64,000 bases of DNA from contig NZ_CP117782.1 in NCBI RefSeq assembly GCF_028657905.1, positions 2,294,001-2,358,000 of the forward strand, written 5' to 3'. Both the position numbers and the translations under genes were made by a program. This DNA is from Burkholderia sp. FERM BP-3421. GTDB lineage: Bacteria; Pseudomonadota; Gammaproteobacteria; Burkholderiales; Burkholderiaceae. The number at the start of each line of letters is the position of its first letter. The first letter of the stretch is position 1. Below are positions 25,620 to 34,298 of this stretch, one piece after another. The notes under the pieces were generated by a model. The model was given only the letters and a program-made list of their open reading frames with translations. It was not told the origin of the DNA and did not search any database.

Positions 25620-26312
25620 TCAATGCGGCTGCGCCGCGTCGGTCGCGCGCCATTGCGCGACCAGCGCGGGCAGCGCGCGCATCGCATCGAATACCTGACG
25701 CGCGCCGGCGTCGCGCAGCGCCGCGCGCTGCACCGCCGATGCGTGGCCCGCGCCCGCGAAGCCGAATACCGTCATGCCGGCCGCCGTCGCCGCGGTGACG
25801 CCCGTCACGCTGTCCTCCACCACCACGCAGCGCGCGGGCGCGACGCCGAGCGCCCGGGCAGCCGCGAGGTAGACGTCGGGCGCCGGCTTGGGCCGCGCGA
25901 CGCGGTCCGCGCAGAACACGCGCGCGCCGAAGAAACGCACGAGCCCGGTGCGCCGCAGAACCGTCTCGACATAGGCGTGGTCGCTGTTGCTCGCGCAGGC
26001 GGCGCGCAGCGGGATCTGCGCGAGCGCATCCGCCACGCCGTCGACCTCGTGCGCCTCGACGGCCGCCGCCGCGACGCACGCGCGGATCGCCTCGACGTCG
26101 GCCGGCGCGAGCGTGCGGCCGGCGTGCGCGCATGCGCCTTCGAGCACGCGCTCGGTGCGCAGGCCGAGCAGCGGCATCACGATCGGGCGCGCCGCGACGC
26201 CGGGCCAGCGCGCCTCGAGTTCGCGCACCAGCACCTCGGCCGCGATCGCCTCGCTGTCGATCAGCACGCCGTCGCAATCGCAGATCAGCGCCTGTTCCCC
26301 GGCGCCGCTCAC
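25620..26312 (-). CDS. HAD-superfamily sugar-phosphatase-like hydrolase
   Basis: The 230-aa HAD subfamily IA protein (beta-phosphoglucomutase/phosphatase-like) carries motif I DCDGVLIDSE, motif II CASNSDH, motif III Lys in RPKPAPDVYL and motif IV VVVEDSVTGVTAA. Start is GTG 26312, which overlaps the permease stop by 4 bp (GTGA), showing translational coupling. Embedded in the polyol ABC operon between permease and ATPase, it probably removes phosphate from a stalled sugar or polyol phosphate, or acts as a mutase; both are inference. The gene lies between transporter components, a position also seen in related polyol operons. Confidence 0.86.
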   Translation of the reverse strand: MSGAGEQALICDCDGVLIDSEAIAAEVLVRELEARWPGVAARPIVMPLLGLRTERVLEGACAHAGRTLAPADVEAIRACVAAAAVEAHEVDGVADALAQIPLRAACASNSDHAYVETVLRRTGLVRFFGARVFCADRVARPKPAPDVYLAAARALGVAPARCVVVEDSVTGVTAATAAGMTVFGFAGAGHASAVQRAALRDAGARQVFDAMRALPALVAQWRATDAAQPH

Positions 26313-27175
26313 TTGACCGCTCCGAACGTGAGGCCGCGCACGAGCTGCTTCTGCGACAACCAGCCGACCACCAGGATCGGCGCGACCGCGAGCAGCGAGG
26401 CGGCCGACAGCTTCGCCCAGAACAGCCCTTCCGGGCTCGAATACGATGCGATGAAGACCGTCAGCGGCGCCGCGTTCGAGCTGGACAGGTTGATGCTCCA
26501 GAACGCCTCGTTCCACGACAGGATCACGAGCAGCAGCGCGGTCGACGCGAGGCCGGGCAGCGCCATCGGCAGCAGCAGGTAGACAATCTCCTGCCAGGTC
26601 GACGCGCCGTCGATGCGGCCCGCCTCCAGGATGTCGCGCGGAATCTCGTTGAAGTAGGTGAAGGTCATCCACACCGCGATCGGCAGGTTGATCAGCGTGT
26701 AGACGATCACGAGGCCCGACACGGTGTCGAGCAGCCCCGCGTTCTTCCACAACAGGTAGATCGGCACCAGCACGCCGACCGACGGCATCATCTTGGTCGA
26801 CAGCATCCACAGCAGCAGCGACTGGGTGCGCCGGCCCGGGAAGAACGCCATCGCATACGCGGCAGGCACCGCGAGCAGCAGGCAGATCGCGGTGACACCC
26901 GCGGAGATCTGCACCGAATGCCACGCGAACGCGAAGTAGTCGCTGCGCGCGAACACCTCGCGGAAGCTGTCGAGCGTCGGCACGAACAGCAGCGACGACG
27001 AATAGGCCTGCTGTTCCGTCTTGAACGCGGTGATCGCCATCCAGAAGATCGGGAAGAACAGCAGCAGCGCGACCAGCCACGCGAGCACGCCGGGCAGGCC
27101 GCGCCCAAGCGCGCGCAGCACGCCGGCGGGCCCGCGCGCGGAGCGCGGCCGGGTTGGAATGGACAGGTCGCTCAT
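26309..27175 (-). CDS. ABC transporter permease, CUT1 MalG/SmoG type
   Basis: The 288-aa inner-membrane permease has about six helices and the EAA loop (EAGRIDGASTWQEIVYLLLPMALPGL, near residues 185-210) that contacts the ATPase. It begins at ATG 27175, overlapping the stop of the preceding permease by 4 bp (ATGA), and ends by overlapping the HAD start. It is one of the two channel subunits of the polyol importer. It most resembles sorbitol/mannitol permeases (SmoG, MtlG). The role is confident; the exact substrate is inferred from neighbouring polyol genes. Confidence 0.93.
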   Translation of the reverse strand: MSDLSIPTRPRSARGPAGVLRALGRGLPGVLAWLVALLLFFPIFWMAITAFKTEQQAYSSSLLFVPTLDSFREVFARSDYFAFAWHSVQISAGVTAICLLLAVPAAYAMAFFPGRRTQSLLLWMLSTKMMPSVGVLVPIYLLWKNAGLLDTVSGLVIVYTLINLPIAVWMTFTYFNEIPRDILEAGRIDGASTWQEIVYLLLPMALPGLASTALLLVILSWNEAFWSINLSSSNAAPLTVFIASYSSPEGLFWAKLSAASLLAVAPILVVGWLSQKQLVRGLTFGAVK

Positions 27176-28113
27176 GCTTCGTACTCCCCTTTCAGGTTCT
27201 TCGCGAGCATCCGCACGAGGAAGAACGACACCACGTTCGCGAGCACCACCGCGAGGATCCCGCCCGCCGACGCCAGCCCCACGTCGAACTGCTGGAGGCC
27301 GAGCGCGTAGATCAGGTAGGACAGGTTGGTGGTCGCGTCGCCCGGGCCGCCGCCGGTGGTGGTGTAGATCTCCGCGAAGATCGACAGCAGGAAGATCGTC
27401 TCCATCATCACGACCACCGCGATCGCGCGCTTCAGGTGCGGCAGCGTGATGTGGAAGAACATCGCGAACGGGCCCGCGCCGTCGATGCGCGCGGCCTCCT
27501 TCTGCTCCTGGTCGAGGGACTGGATCGCGGTGAACAGGATCAGGAACGCGAACGGCAGCCACTGCCACGCGACGATGATCACGACCGCGGAGAGCGGATA
27601 CTGCGCGAACCAGTCGATCGGCTGCATGCCGAGCGCGCGCATCGCGGCCGCGACGAGACCGTACACGGGATGCAGGATCATGTTCTTCCAGATCAGCGCC
27701 GACACGGTCGGCATCACGAAGAACGGCGCGATCGCGAGGAGGCGCGCGACGCCCTGCCCGTAGAACTTGCGATCGAACAGCACCGCCATCAGCACGCCGC
27801 CGACCACCGTGATCGCGAGCACCGAGCCGATCAGCGCGAGCGTGTGCCAGATCGCCGGCAGGAACGAAGGATCGGTCGCGAGGAAGCGGTAGTTGTCGAG
27901 CCCGGCGAAACCCTTTACGTCGGGATTGAGCAGGTTGTAGCGCGACAGCGAGAACCAGATCGTCATCGCGAGCGGGATCGACATCCACAGCACCAGCACC
28001 GCGACCGAGGGCGAGACGAGCCAGCGCGTGGAGCGGCCGCGCGACGCGGCGGCGGCGCGCGCGTCAGGCGTCAGCGGCACCGGATGGGACAGCGGAAGGC
28101 GGAGATGGCGCAT
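27172..28113 (-). CDS. ABC transporter permease, CUT1 MalF/SmoF type
   Basis: The 313-aa permease has about six membrane helices and an EAA loop (KEAARIDGAGPFAMFFHITLPHLKRA) before the last third. The N-terminal cytoplasmic tail has RSTRWLVSPSVAVLVLWM leading into helix 1. Partner of the MalG-type permease, with which it overlaps by 4 bp. It follows the binding protein gene by 76 bp. It builds the membrane channel of the polyol importer. Confidence 0.93.
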   Translation of the reverse strand: MRHLRLPLSHPVPLTPDARAAAASRGRSTRWLVSPSVAVLVLWMSIPLAMTIWFSLSRYNLLNPDVKGFAGLDNYRFLATDPSFLPAIWHTLALIGSVLAITVVGGVLMAVLFDRKFYGQGVARLLAIAPFFVMPTVSALIWKNMILHPVYGLVAAAMRALGMQPIDWFAQYPLSAVVIIVAWQWLPFAFLILFTAIQSLDQEQKEAARIDGAGPFAMFFHITLPHLKRAIAVVVMMETIFLLSIFAEIYTTTGGGPGDATTNLSYLIYALGLQQFDVGLASAGGILAVVLANVVSFFLVRMLAKNLKGEYEA

Positions 28114-28189
28114 GAGCGAAGCTCCCTGTGGAAGGCGCGCGGCCGAGCCGCGCGCGTGAGCCGGATGGCCGGGCGGCGCGCGCGGCCGT

Positions 28190-29533
28190 TCATTTGCGGT
28201 AGCCCGCCTGGCGCACCGCGCGGTCCGCGGCGGCCTGTCCGGCGGCGAGCGCCTGGTCGACGCTCATCTGGCCCGCGACCGCGCCCGCGATCGACTGGCC
28301 GACCACCGTGCCGAACGACTGGAACTCGGGAATCCCGACGTACTGCACGCCCGTGTACGGCACCTTCTGCAGCGACGGATCGGTCGGGTCCGCGGTCTGG
28401 ATCGCCTTCAGCACGAAGTCGGAGAACGGCGCGGCGGCCTTGTACTCGGCGCGCTGGTAGGTCGATTGGCGCGTGCCCGGCGGCACCGAGGCCCAGCCCT
28501 CGTCCTTGCCCGCCAGCTCGATGTACTGCTTCGAGGTCGCCCATTCGATGAACTTCTTCGCGGCGTCCTGCTGCTTCGAGGTCTTCGGGATCGCGAGCGC
28601 CCACGCCCACAGCCAGTGCGAGCCCTTCGGCGTGACGGCGACGGGCGCCGCCGCGAAGCCGATGCGGTCGGCGACCTGCGACTGCTGCTTGTTGTACAGC
28701 ATGCCCGCCGCGACCGTCGCATCGATCCACATCGCGCACTTGCCCGACGCGGTCAGCGTGAGGTTCTCGTTGAAGCCGTTCGAGCTGGCGCCCGGCGGCC
28801 CGTTCTTGCGCAGCAGGTTCACGTAGAAATTGATCGCCTTCTTCCATTCCGGCGAGGTCAGCTGCGCGTTCCACTGCTCGTCGAACCAGCGGCCGCCGAA
28901 GGTGTTCACCACCGTCGACACGTAGGCCATGTTCTCGCCCCAGCCCGCCTTGCCGCGCAGGCAGATGCCGTAGGTGCCGGCGGCCTTGTCGGTGAGCTTG
29001 TCGGCGAATTCGGCGATCTGCGCGTAGGTCGGCTGATCCGGCATCTTGAGCCCCTTCGCCGCGAACAAATCCTTGCGGTAGAAGGTCATCGAGCTTTCGA
29101 CGTAGAACGGCAGCGCGTACAGCTGGCCGTTATAGGACAGGCTGTCGCGCGCGGTCTTCACGACGTCGTTCAGATCGTAGTCGGCGGGCAGGTTCGTCAT
29201 CGGCGCGAGCCAGCCGCGCTTGCCCCACTGCGGCGCCTCGTAGGTGCCGATCGCCATCACGTCGAACTGGCCGCTGCCCGTCGTGATGTCGGTGGTCGCG
29301 CGCTGCCGCAGCACGTTCTCCTCCAGGATCACCCAGTTCAGCCGGATATCCGGGTTCGCCTTCTCGAACGCCGGCGACAGCTTCTTCAGCTCGATCATGT
29401 CCGGGTTGTTGAGGGTCGCGATCGTCAGCGTCGCCGCATGCGCGGCGAGCGCGCACGCGGTCAGCGCGACGCCCGCGCAGAGGCGCCCTGCGCCTGGGCG
29501 CAGCATCGCGGCGGTGGGCTTGAGTCGTTGCAT
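28190..29533 (-). CDS. Periplasmic polyol/sugar-binding protein (SmoE/MtlE type)
   Basis: The 447-aa family 1 extracellular solute-binding protein has a signal peptide (basic start, hydrophobic stretch to AAHAA near residue 34). The mature part starts TLTIATLNNPDMIELKKLSPAFEKANPDI, the usual SmoE/MtlE opening. It delivers a hexitol or pentitol to the two permeases. GGAGACA precedes the ATG, and the gene begins 42 bp after the gatZ-like stop. The protein fits sorbitol/mannitol binding proteins; the ligand is inferred from SmoS, DalD and the GatZ-like gene. Confidence 0.93.
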   Translation of the reverse strand: MQRLKPTAAMLRPGAGRLCAGVALTACALAAHAATLTIATLNNPDMIELKKLSPAFEKANPDIRLNWVILEENVLRQRATTDITTGSGQFDVMAIGTYEAPQWGKRGWLAPMTNLPADYDLNDVVKTARDSLSYNGQLYALPFYVESSMTFYRKDLFAAKGLKMPDQPTYAQIAEFADKLTDKAAGTYGICLRGKAGWGENMAYVSTVVNTFGGRWFDEQWNAQLTSPEWKKAINFYVNLLRKNGPPGASSNGFNENLTLTASGKCAMWIDATVAAGMLYNKQQSQVADRIGFAAAPVAVTPKGSHWLWAWALAIPKTSKQQDAAKKFIEWATSKQYIELAGKDEGWASVPPGTRQSTYQRAEYKAAAPFSDFVLKAIQTADPTDPSLQKVPYTGVQYVGIPEFQSFGTVVGQSIAGAVAGQMSVDQALAAGQAAADRAVRQAGYRK

Positions 29534-29575
29534 CGCATGTCTCCTGTGTTTATCGGCTTGTCGTCGGGCGGATCA

Positions 29576-30907
29576 TCAGGCGCGCGGCCGCGTCCCGCAG
29601 GCGCGCGCATAACGCGAGAGCACCTCGCGAATCCGGTGGCGGACCCACGCGTCGGGCCCGCCCGCCAGCGCACCGGCGCGCCGCGCCGCGTAGACGTCGG
29701 GCAGCCACTGCGCGACGAGCGTCTCCGGCGGCGCGCGGCGCGCGAGATTGCCGAACAGCCGCTCGACCGCCGCCGCGACGGCGGGCTGCAGCCAGTAGTA
29801 GCGGATCCGGTCGCTGTAGCTGAACTGCCGCGCGAGCCGCTGCGCGGCCGCGTCGCCGCGGTAGTACGGCGCCCAGTGCTCGGGGCGCGCGCGCATCGCC
29901 GCGTCGACCACCTCGCGCAGCCCGGAACGTTCGTCCGCCTCATCGTACAGCGCGTCCTCGATGTAGCTGAGCGCGAACAACGCCTCGCGCAGCGCGAACG
30001 TCAGCGCCGGCCCGACCTTGAGGATCGCGAAATGGTCGCGCACCAGCGCGGCGAGCGCGGCCTCGGTCTGGTAGTCGGTCGAATGCGCCTCGAACACGAG
30101 GCCCGGCGCGTGCAGGATGCTCGCGGCGAGCGGCGCGGCCTTCGCCGGCGCATAGTCGAGCACCCGGCGATCGTCGAAATCGACGCCGGGCTGCGCGACC
30201 ACCGCGATCACGCGCGACCAGGCCGCGTCGAGCCCGAGCCGCGCGAATGCGCTGCGATGCGCGTCGAGCGTGGCCCGCACGCTGTCCGCGCGGGTCACCT
30301 CGATGCGCGCGATCGCGTCGCCGTCGTCCGCGCCGCCCGCTTCGCCGCCGGGCACCGGCACCTCGGTGCCGATCACGTAGACGGGCGCGAGGCCCGTCCG
30401 TGCGGCCGCGTGCTCCGCCACCGCGCACAGCCGCGCCGCGCGCGCGGCAATCTCCGCATCCGGCAGCGGTGCGGCGTCGTCCGCGCAGGTCATGCTCGCG
30501 TCCAGGTGCAGCTTCGTGAAACCCGCGTCGACATAGGCCTCGATCATCGCGCAGGCCTCGTCGAGCGCGCTGCGCGCATCGAGATGCCGCCACGGATTCG
30601 GGCCGAGGTGGTCGCCGCCGAGAAGCAGCGCGTCGGGCGCGAGCCCGCGCGCGCGCGCCAGCCCCTCGAGGTCGCGCCGGAACGCCGCCGGCGTGAACCC
30701 CGTATAGCCGCCGCGATGATTGACCTGATTGCAGGTAGCCTCGACGAGCAGCGGCGACGCATCGTCGCGCGCGGTCTCGCAGGCCGCCTCGAGCACCAGC
30801 CGGTGCGCGCTGCATACCGCGTAGATGCCGCGCGCGCCGGTGCGCCGGTTGGCGTCGAACAGATCGGCGAGCGCCGCGCCCGCGCGCGCCGGAATCACAT
30901 CGTGCAT
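29576..30907 (-). CDS. gatZ: D-tagatose-bisphosphate aldolase non-catalytic subunit, GatZ/KbaZ family
   Basis: The 443-aa protein has the GatZ/KbaZ family blocks GIYAVCSAHRLVLEAA, EATCNQVNHRGGYTGFTP, LLGGDHLGPNPW and the FEAHSTDYQT segment. In E. coli these proteins are chaperone-like partners needed for full activity and stability of the GatY/KbaY class II tagatose-bisphosphate aldolase, although some annotations call them tagatose-6-phosphate kinase. No GatY/KbaY gene is present in this operon. It begins 13 bp inside the end of the PfkB gene (overlap 30895-30907), so the two are coupled. This association implies a tagatose- or fructose-phosphate route. Confidence 0.88.
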   Translation of the reverse strand: MHDVIPARAGAALADLFDANRRTGARGIYAVCSAHRLVLEAACETARDDASPLLVEATCNQVNHRGGYTGFTPAAFRRDLEGLARARGLAPDALLLGGDHLGPNPWRHLDARSALDEACAMIEAYVDAGFTKLHLDASMTCADDAAPLPDAEIAARAARLCAVAEHAAARTGLAPVYVIGTEVPVPGGEAGGADDGDAIARIEVTRADSVRATLDAHRSAFARLGLDAAWSRVIAVVAQPGVDFDDRRVLDYAPAKAAPLAASILHAPGLVFEAHSTDYQTEAALAALVRDHFAILKVGPALTFALREALFALSYIEDALYDEADERSGLREVVDAAMRARPEHWAPYYRGDAAAQRLARQFSYSDRIRYYWLQPAVAAAVERLFGNLARRAPPETLVAQWLPDVYAARRAGALAGGPDAWVRHRIREVLSRYARACGTRPRA

Positions 30908-31851
30908 GCGGCACCTCGCGTGGCGATGAAGCGATCGAGTTCATCCCGGTCGCTGTTGCCCTCCATCGGGCCGACCCGCGTCACGGCGAGCGCGCCCGCC
31001 GCATTCGCGCGGCGCAGCGCGGCCTCGACCGGCAGGCCGTCGATCAGGCTCGCGACCAGGGTGCCGCCGAAGCAGTCGCCCGCGCCCGTCGGATCGACTT
31101 CGCGCACCGCGTAACCGGGCGCCTCGCAGCGCCCCGCGCGCTCGAACGCGGAGCAGCCGGCCGCGCCGCGCTTCAGCACCACGCGCTCCAACAGCGGGCG
31201 GGTCGCGAGCAGGCCGGCGATCGCGCGCTCGCACGCCTGCTCGCCGCAGAAGAACGGCAGATCGGCCTCGCTCGGCAGGAACAGGTGGCATGCATCGAGC
31301 ACCTCGTGCAGCGCCGCGCGCATCGGCCGGAACGCGAGCATCTCGGCGCGCACGTTCGGATCGAACGACACCTTCGCGCCGACCCGCGCCGCCTCGGTCA
31401 CGCCCCGCCGCACCGCATCGATCGCGGCCGCGCTCGTCAGCGAGGAACCCATCACATGAAAATAGCGGCAGCCGTCGAACAACGCCGGGGCGACGTCGCT
31501 CGCGTCGAGCGCCGAGGCCGCGCTGCCCGCGAGGCTGTAGACGAACTGGCGGCTGCCGTCGTCGCGATAGGCGACGAACGCGACGCCGGTCGGCCGCCCG
31601 ACGCGCCGGATCGCGCCGGTCTCGACGCCGTGGCCGCGCAGCCGCGCGACGATCGCGTCGCCGAACGCATCGCGCCCGACGCAGCCCGCGTAGGCGACCG
31701 AGACGCGCTGGCGCGCCGCCTGGTCCGCGAAGATCGCGGGCGCGCCGCTCGGAAACGGCCCGCTGAACGCGCCCGGCGCCTCGAAGCCCTGGCCGCGCCG
31801 CGCCGCGACGAATTCGGCCAGCAGTTCTCCGGCGACCACGATCGCGGCCAT
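30895..31851 (-). CDS. PfkB-family carbohydrate kinase
   Basis: The 318-aa ribokinase/PfkB-family kinase has the N-terminal GELLAEFVA strand and the C-terminal signature DPTGAGDCFGGTLVASL, holding the catalytic Asp. It would phosphorylate the ketose formed by the SDR 4 bp upstream: fructose from sorbitol, tagatose from galactitol, or a related sugar. Its GatZ-like neighbour would fit tagatose or fructose phosphate. Start at 31851 is 4 bp after the SDR stop. Substrate is inference; the family is certain. Confidence 0.92.
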   Translation of the reverse strand: MAAIVVAGELLAEFVAARRGQGFEAPGAFSGPFPSGAPAIFADQAARQRVSVAYAGCVGRDAFGDAIVARLRGHGVETGAIRRVGRPTGVAFVAYRDDGSRQFVYSLAGSAASALDASDVAPALFDGCRYFHVMGSSLTSAAAIDAVRRGVTEAARVGAKVSFDPNVRAEMLAFRPMRAALHEVLDACHLFLPSEADLPFFCGEQACERAIAGLLATRPLLERVVLKRGAAGCSAFERAGRCEAPGYAVREVDPTGAGDCFGGTLVASLIDGLPVEAALRRANAAGALAVTRVGPMEGNSDRDELDRFIATRGAACTM

Positions 31852-31855
31852 GATC

Positions 31856-32632
31856 TCAGCTCATCCAGTTGCCGCCGTCGACGTTCAGCGTCTGGGCGGT
31901 GATGTAGTCGGCGTCGGCCGACGCGAGGAACAGCGCGGCGCCCGTCAGGTCGGCGGGCACGCCCATCCGGCCGAGCGGCACCGCCGCGCCGACGCGACGC
32001 TTCTTCTCCCCGGGCGGCAGGTGCTCGTAGCGGGCGAACAGCGCGTCCACGTGGTCCCACATCGGCGTGTCGACCACGCCGGGCGCGATGCCGTTCACGT
32101 TGATCCGGTGCGGCGCGAGCGCGAGCGCGGCCGATTGCGTGTAGCTGAGCACCGCCGCCTTGGTCGCGCAGTAGTGCGAGACGAGCGCCTCGCCGCGCCG
32201 GCCCGCCTGCGACGACATATTGATGATCTTGCCGCCGCGCCCCTGTTCGACCATCCGCTGCGCGACCGCCTGCATCAGGAAGAACATGCCCTTCACGTTG
32301 ACCGCGTACAGGCGGTCGAACACGTCCCACGATTCGTCGAGCAGGGGGCGCATGTCGAACAGCGCCGCGTTGTTGAACAGGATGTCGATGCCGCCGAAGC
32401 GCTCGACGGCGGTGGCGACGATGCGCGCCAGATCGTCGCGGCGCGTGACGTCCGCGCTGAGCGCGACGGCGCGGTCGGGCTGGGCGTCGATGAGCCGCGC
32501 GAGCGCGCCGTCGGCGGGCTTCAGGTCGACCAGCACGCAGCGCGCGCCTTCGTCCAGGTAACGTTGCGCGACCGCCTCGCCGATGCCGCTCGCGGCGCCC
32601 GTCAGGATCGCGACCTTGTCCTGCAATCTCAC
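31856..32632 (-). CDS. smoS: Sorbitol/L-iditol 2-dehydrogenase-like SDR
   Basis: The 258-aa classical short-chain dehydrogenase has the cofactor motif TGAASGIG, NNAALFD, catalytic Ser in NMSSQAGRRGE, YxxxK as YCATK, and the end LNVDGGNWMS typical of SmoS. It oxidises sorbitol, galactitol or iditol to a ketose with NAD+. The GTG at 32632 is preferred to the ATG at 32689, because GGAG lies 7 nt before it and the protein then begins RLQDKVAIL like SmoS. The first gene of an eight-gene reverse operon, it is expressed from the promoter at 32695-32748. Confidence 0.9.
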   Translation of the reverse strand: MRLQDKVAILTGAASGIGEAVAQRYLDEGARCVLVDLKPADGALARLIDAQPDRAVALSADVTRRDDLARIVATAVERFGGIDILFNNAALFDMRPLLDESWDVFDRLYAVNVKGMFFLMQAVAQRMVEQGRGGKIINMSSQAGRRGEALVSHYCATKAAVLSYTQSAALALAPHRINVNGIAPGVVDTPMWDHVDALFARYEHLPPGEKKRRVGAAVPLGRMGVPADLTGAALFLASADADYITAQTLNVDGGNWMS

Positions 32633-32694
32633 TGGCTGTCTCCGATTCGTTGTAGTCGTTGGCGAATCCGTCGGCGAGCGAACGTTCACTGAAT

Positions 32695-32748
32695 GATCAT
32701 TTGCTCATACCGCGATCGAATGATCGAATACGATGTCGTCGCTGTCAA
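32695..32748 (-). promoter_or_regulatory. smoS promoter and operator, copy of the dalD promoter architecture
   Basis: Reading the minus strand: -35 TTGACA (32743-32748), 17-bp spacer, -10 GATCAT (32720-32725), then GAGCAAATGATC (32695-32706). The GATCATT/AATGATC inverted repeat is present as before dalD. About 60 bp keep identical spacing in the two promoters, with conserved blocks CCCGCCTTGAC, CGATCATTCG and GAGCAAATGATC. Confidence 0.82.
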
Positions 32749-32832
32749 GGCGGGCAATCCCCTTTTCGATGATGCGGCGCGGCATCGGCGGCGGGCCGAC
32801 GCGCCCCGGCTCCGTGCAGTCGAGGCGGATAC

Positions 32833-32845
32833 GTTATATCATCAC
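32833..32845. promoter_or_regulatory. Candidate Zur box before zur
   Basis: GTTATATCATCAC resembles the proteobacterial Zur site GTTATANTATAAC. The left half is perfect and the right half matches 4 of 6 positions. It lies 28-40 bp before the zur ATG and would let Zur repress zur-znuACB when zinc is plentiful. Similarity is seen; function is inferred. Confidence 0.65.
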
Positions 32846-32872
32846 GATTCCTTCGATCCGCCGGTCTCCGCC

Positions 32873-33337
32873 ATGGCCTCGACCCATCCCCTTGCCGCCC
32901 GCCTCGCCCGCGCCGACGCGTTCGCCGCCGAGCACGACCTCACCTGGACGCCGCTGCGCCGGCAGGTGTACGAGCGCGTGCTCGCCGCGCAGCGGCCGAT
33001 CGGCGCGTACGACCTGCTCGCCGAGCTGGAGCCGCAGCGCGGCCGGGTGCCGCCGACCACGGTCTATCGCGCGCTCGAGTTTCTCGTCGAGCACGGCTTC
33101 ATCCACCGGATCGAATCGAAGAACGCGTTCCTCGCCTGCTGCGAGATCGGCCAGCCGCACGAAGGGCAGTTCCTGATCTGCGAAGCGTGCGGCGACACCG
33201 TCGAGATCCCCGGCGTCGAACTCGCGCGGCAGCTGTCCGCCAGCGCGCCCGCGCACGGTTTCGAGCTGCATCACCAGGTCGTCGAGCTGAGCGGCCTGTG
33301 CGGGCACTGCAAGACCCGGCAGGCGCCGCGCGCGTAA
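32873..33337 (+). CDS. zur: Zinc uptake regulator Zur (Fur family)
   Basis: The 154-aa Fur-family repressor has a winged helix with TPLRRQVYERVLAAQ and PPTTVYRALEFLVEHGFIHRIESKNAF. The dimerisation/metal domain contains CCEIGQPHEGQFLICEACGDTVEI and ends in CGHCKTR. Its four Cys (two CxxC-type pairs) fit the structural zinc site. Linkage to znuACB (40 bp) and FLICxxCG-type motif favour Zur over Fur. ATG 32873 is chosen because a candidate Zur box precedes it and the upstream open extension crosses the smoS promoter. It is the first gene of the zinc operon. Confidence 0.92.
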   Translation: MASTHPLAARLARADAFAAEHDLTWTPLRRQVYERVLAAQRPIGAYDLLAELEPQRGRVPPTTVYRALEFLVEHGFIHRIESKNAFLACCEIGQPHEGQFLICEACGDTVEIPGVELARQLSASAPAHGFELHHQVVELSGLCGHCKTRQAPRA

Positions 33338-33377
33338 GCGCAGCGCCTCTTTCCACCGACCCACCAGGATCGACCGC

Positions 33378-34298
33378 ATGATCTCCGTCGCCTCGCTGCG
33401 CGCTTCGCTGCGCGCGCGCTCGTTTTCCTCCCTGGCCCGCCGGCTGGCCGCCGGCGCCTGCGCGCTCACGCTGAGCGCAGCGGCCGCCGCGCAGAATGCC
33501 CCCGTGCAGGTCGTCGCCGCCGAGAACTTCTACGGCGACGTGGTGCAGCAGATCGGCGGCGCGCGCGTCGCGGTGACCAGCATCCTCAGCAATCCCGACC
33601 AGGACCCGCACCTGTTCGAGGCGAGCCCCAAGACCGCGCGCGCGCTCCAGCACGCGAACCTCGTGGTCTACAACGGCGCGAACTACGACCCGTGGATGAC
33701 CAAGCTGCTCGGCGCGTCGAAGAGCGCGCGGCGCACGACGATCGTGGTCGCCGATCTGCTCGGCAAGAAGGCCGGCGACAACCCGCACCTGTGGTACGAC
33801 CCGGCGACGATGCCGGCCGCGGCGCGCGCGATCGCCGCCGCGCTCGGCACGGCCGATCCCGCGCACAAGGCCGAGTACGACGCGAACCTCGCGCGCTTCA
33901 TCGCGTCGCTGCAGCCGCTCGACGCGAAGGTCGCCGCGCTGCGCGCGCAATACCAGGGCGCGCCCGTGACCGCCACCGAGCCCGTGTTCGGCTACATGGC
34001 CGATGCGCTCGGCCTCGAGATGCGCAACCTGCGCTTCCAGCTCGCGACGATGAACGACACCGAGGCGAGCGCGTCCGACATCGCCGCGTTCGAAAGCGAC
34101 CTGCGCAACCGGCGCGTGCGCGTGCTGATCTACAACAGCCAGGCGGAGGAGCCGATGACGAAGCGGATGCTGAAGATCGCGCACGACGCGCGCGTGCCGA
34201 GCATCGCCGTGACCGAGACCCAGCCGTCGGGCAAGACCTTCCAGCAGTGGATGCTCGCGCAGCTTGACGCGCTCGGCGCCGCGCTCGCCCAAAAGTGA
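33378..34298 (+). CDS. znuA: Zinc ABC transporter periplasmic binding protein ZnuA
   Basis: The 306-aa cluster A-I metal-binding protein has a signal peptide (cleavage likely after the AAAAAQ run near residue 39). Metal-ligand motifs are DQDPHLFEASP (His78) and DNPHLWYDP (His137), with a later Glu or Asp expected to complete the site. The long His-rich loop found in many ZnuA proteins is missing here; instead, the partner ATPase carries a His-rich tail. It starts at ATG 33378 and overlaps znuC by 4 bp (ATGA). Function is confident from family and operon. Confidence 0.93.
   Translation: MISVASLRASLRARSFSSLARRLAAGACALTLSAAAAAQNAPVQVVAAENFYGDVVQQIGGARVAVTSILSNPDQDPHLFEASPKTARALQHANLVVYNGANYDPWMTKLLGASKSARRTTIVVADLLGKKAGDNPHLWYDPATMPAAARAIAAALGTADPAHKAEYDANLARFIASLQPLDAKVAALRAQYQGAPVTATEPVFGYMADALGLEMRNLRFQLATMNDTEASASDIAAFESDLRNRRVRVLIYNSQAEEPMTKRMLKIAHDARVPSIAVTETQPSGKTFQQWMLAQLDALGAALAQK

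Noticed and set aside
28466..31114. 882-codon forward open frame across the polyol operon
   Set aside because: It is antisense to the binding protein, gatZ-like and PfkB genes, which have clear motifs and tight operon spacing.
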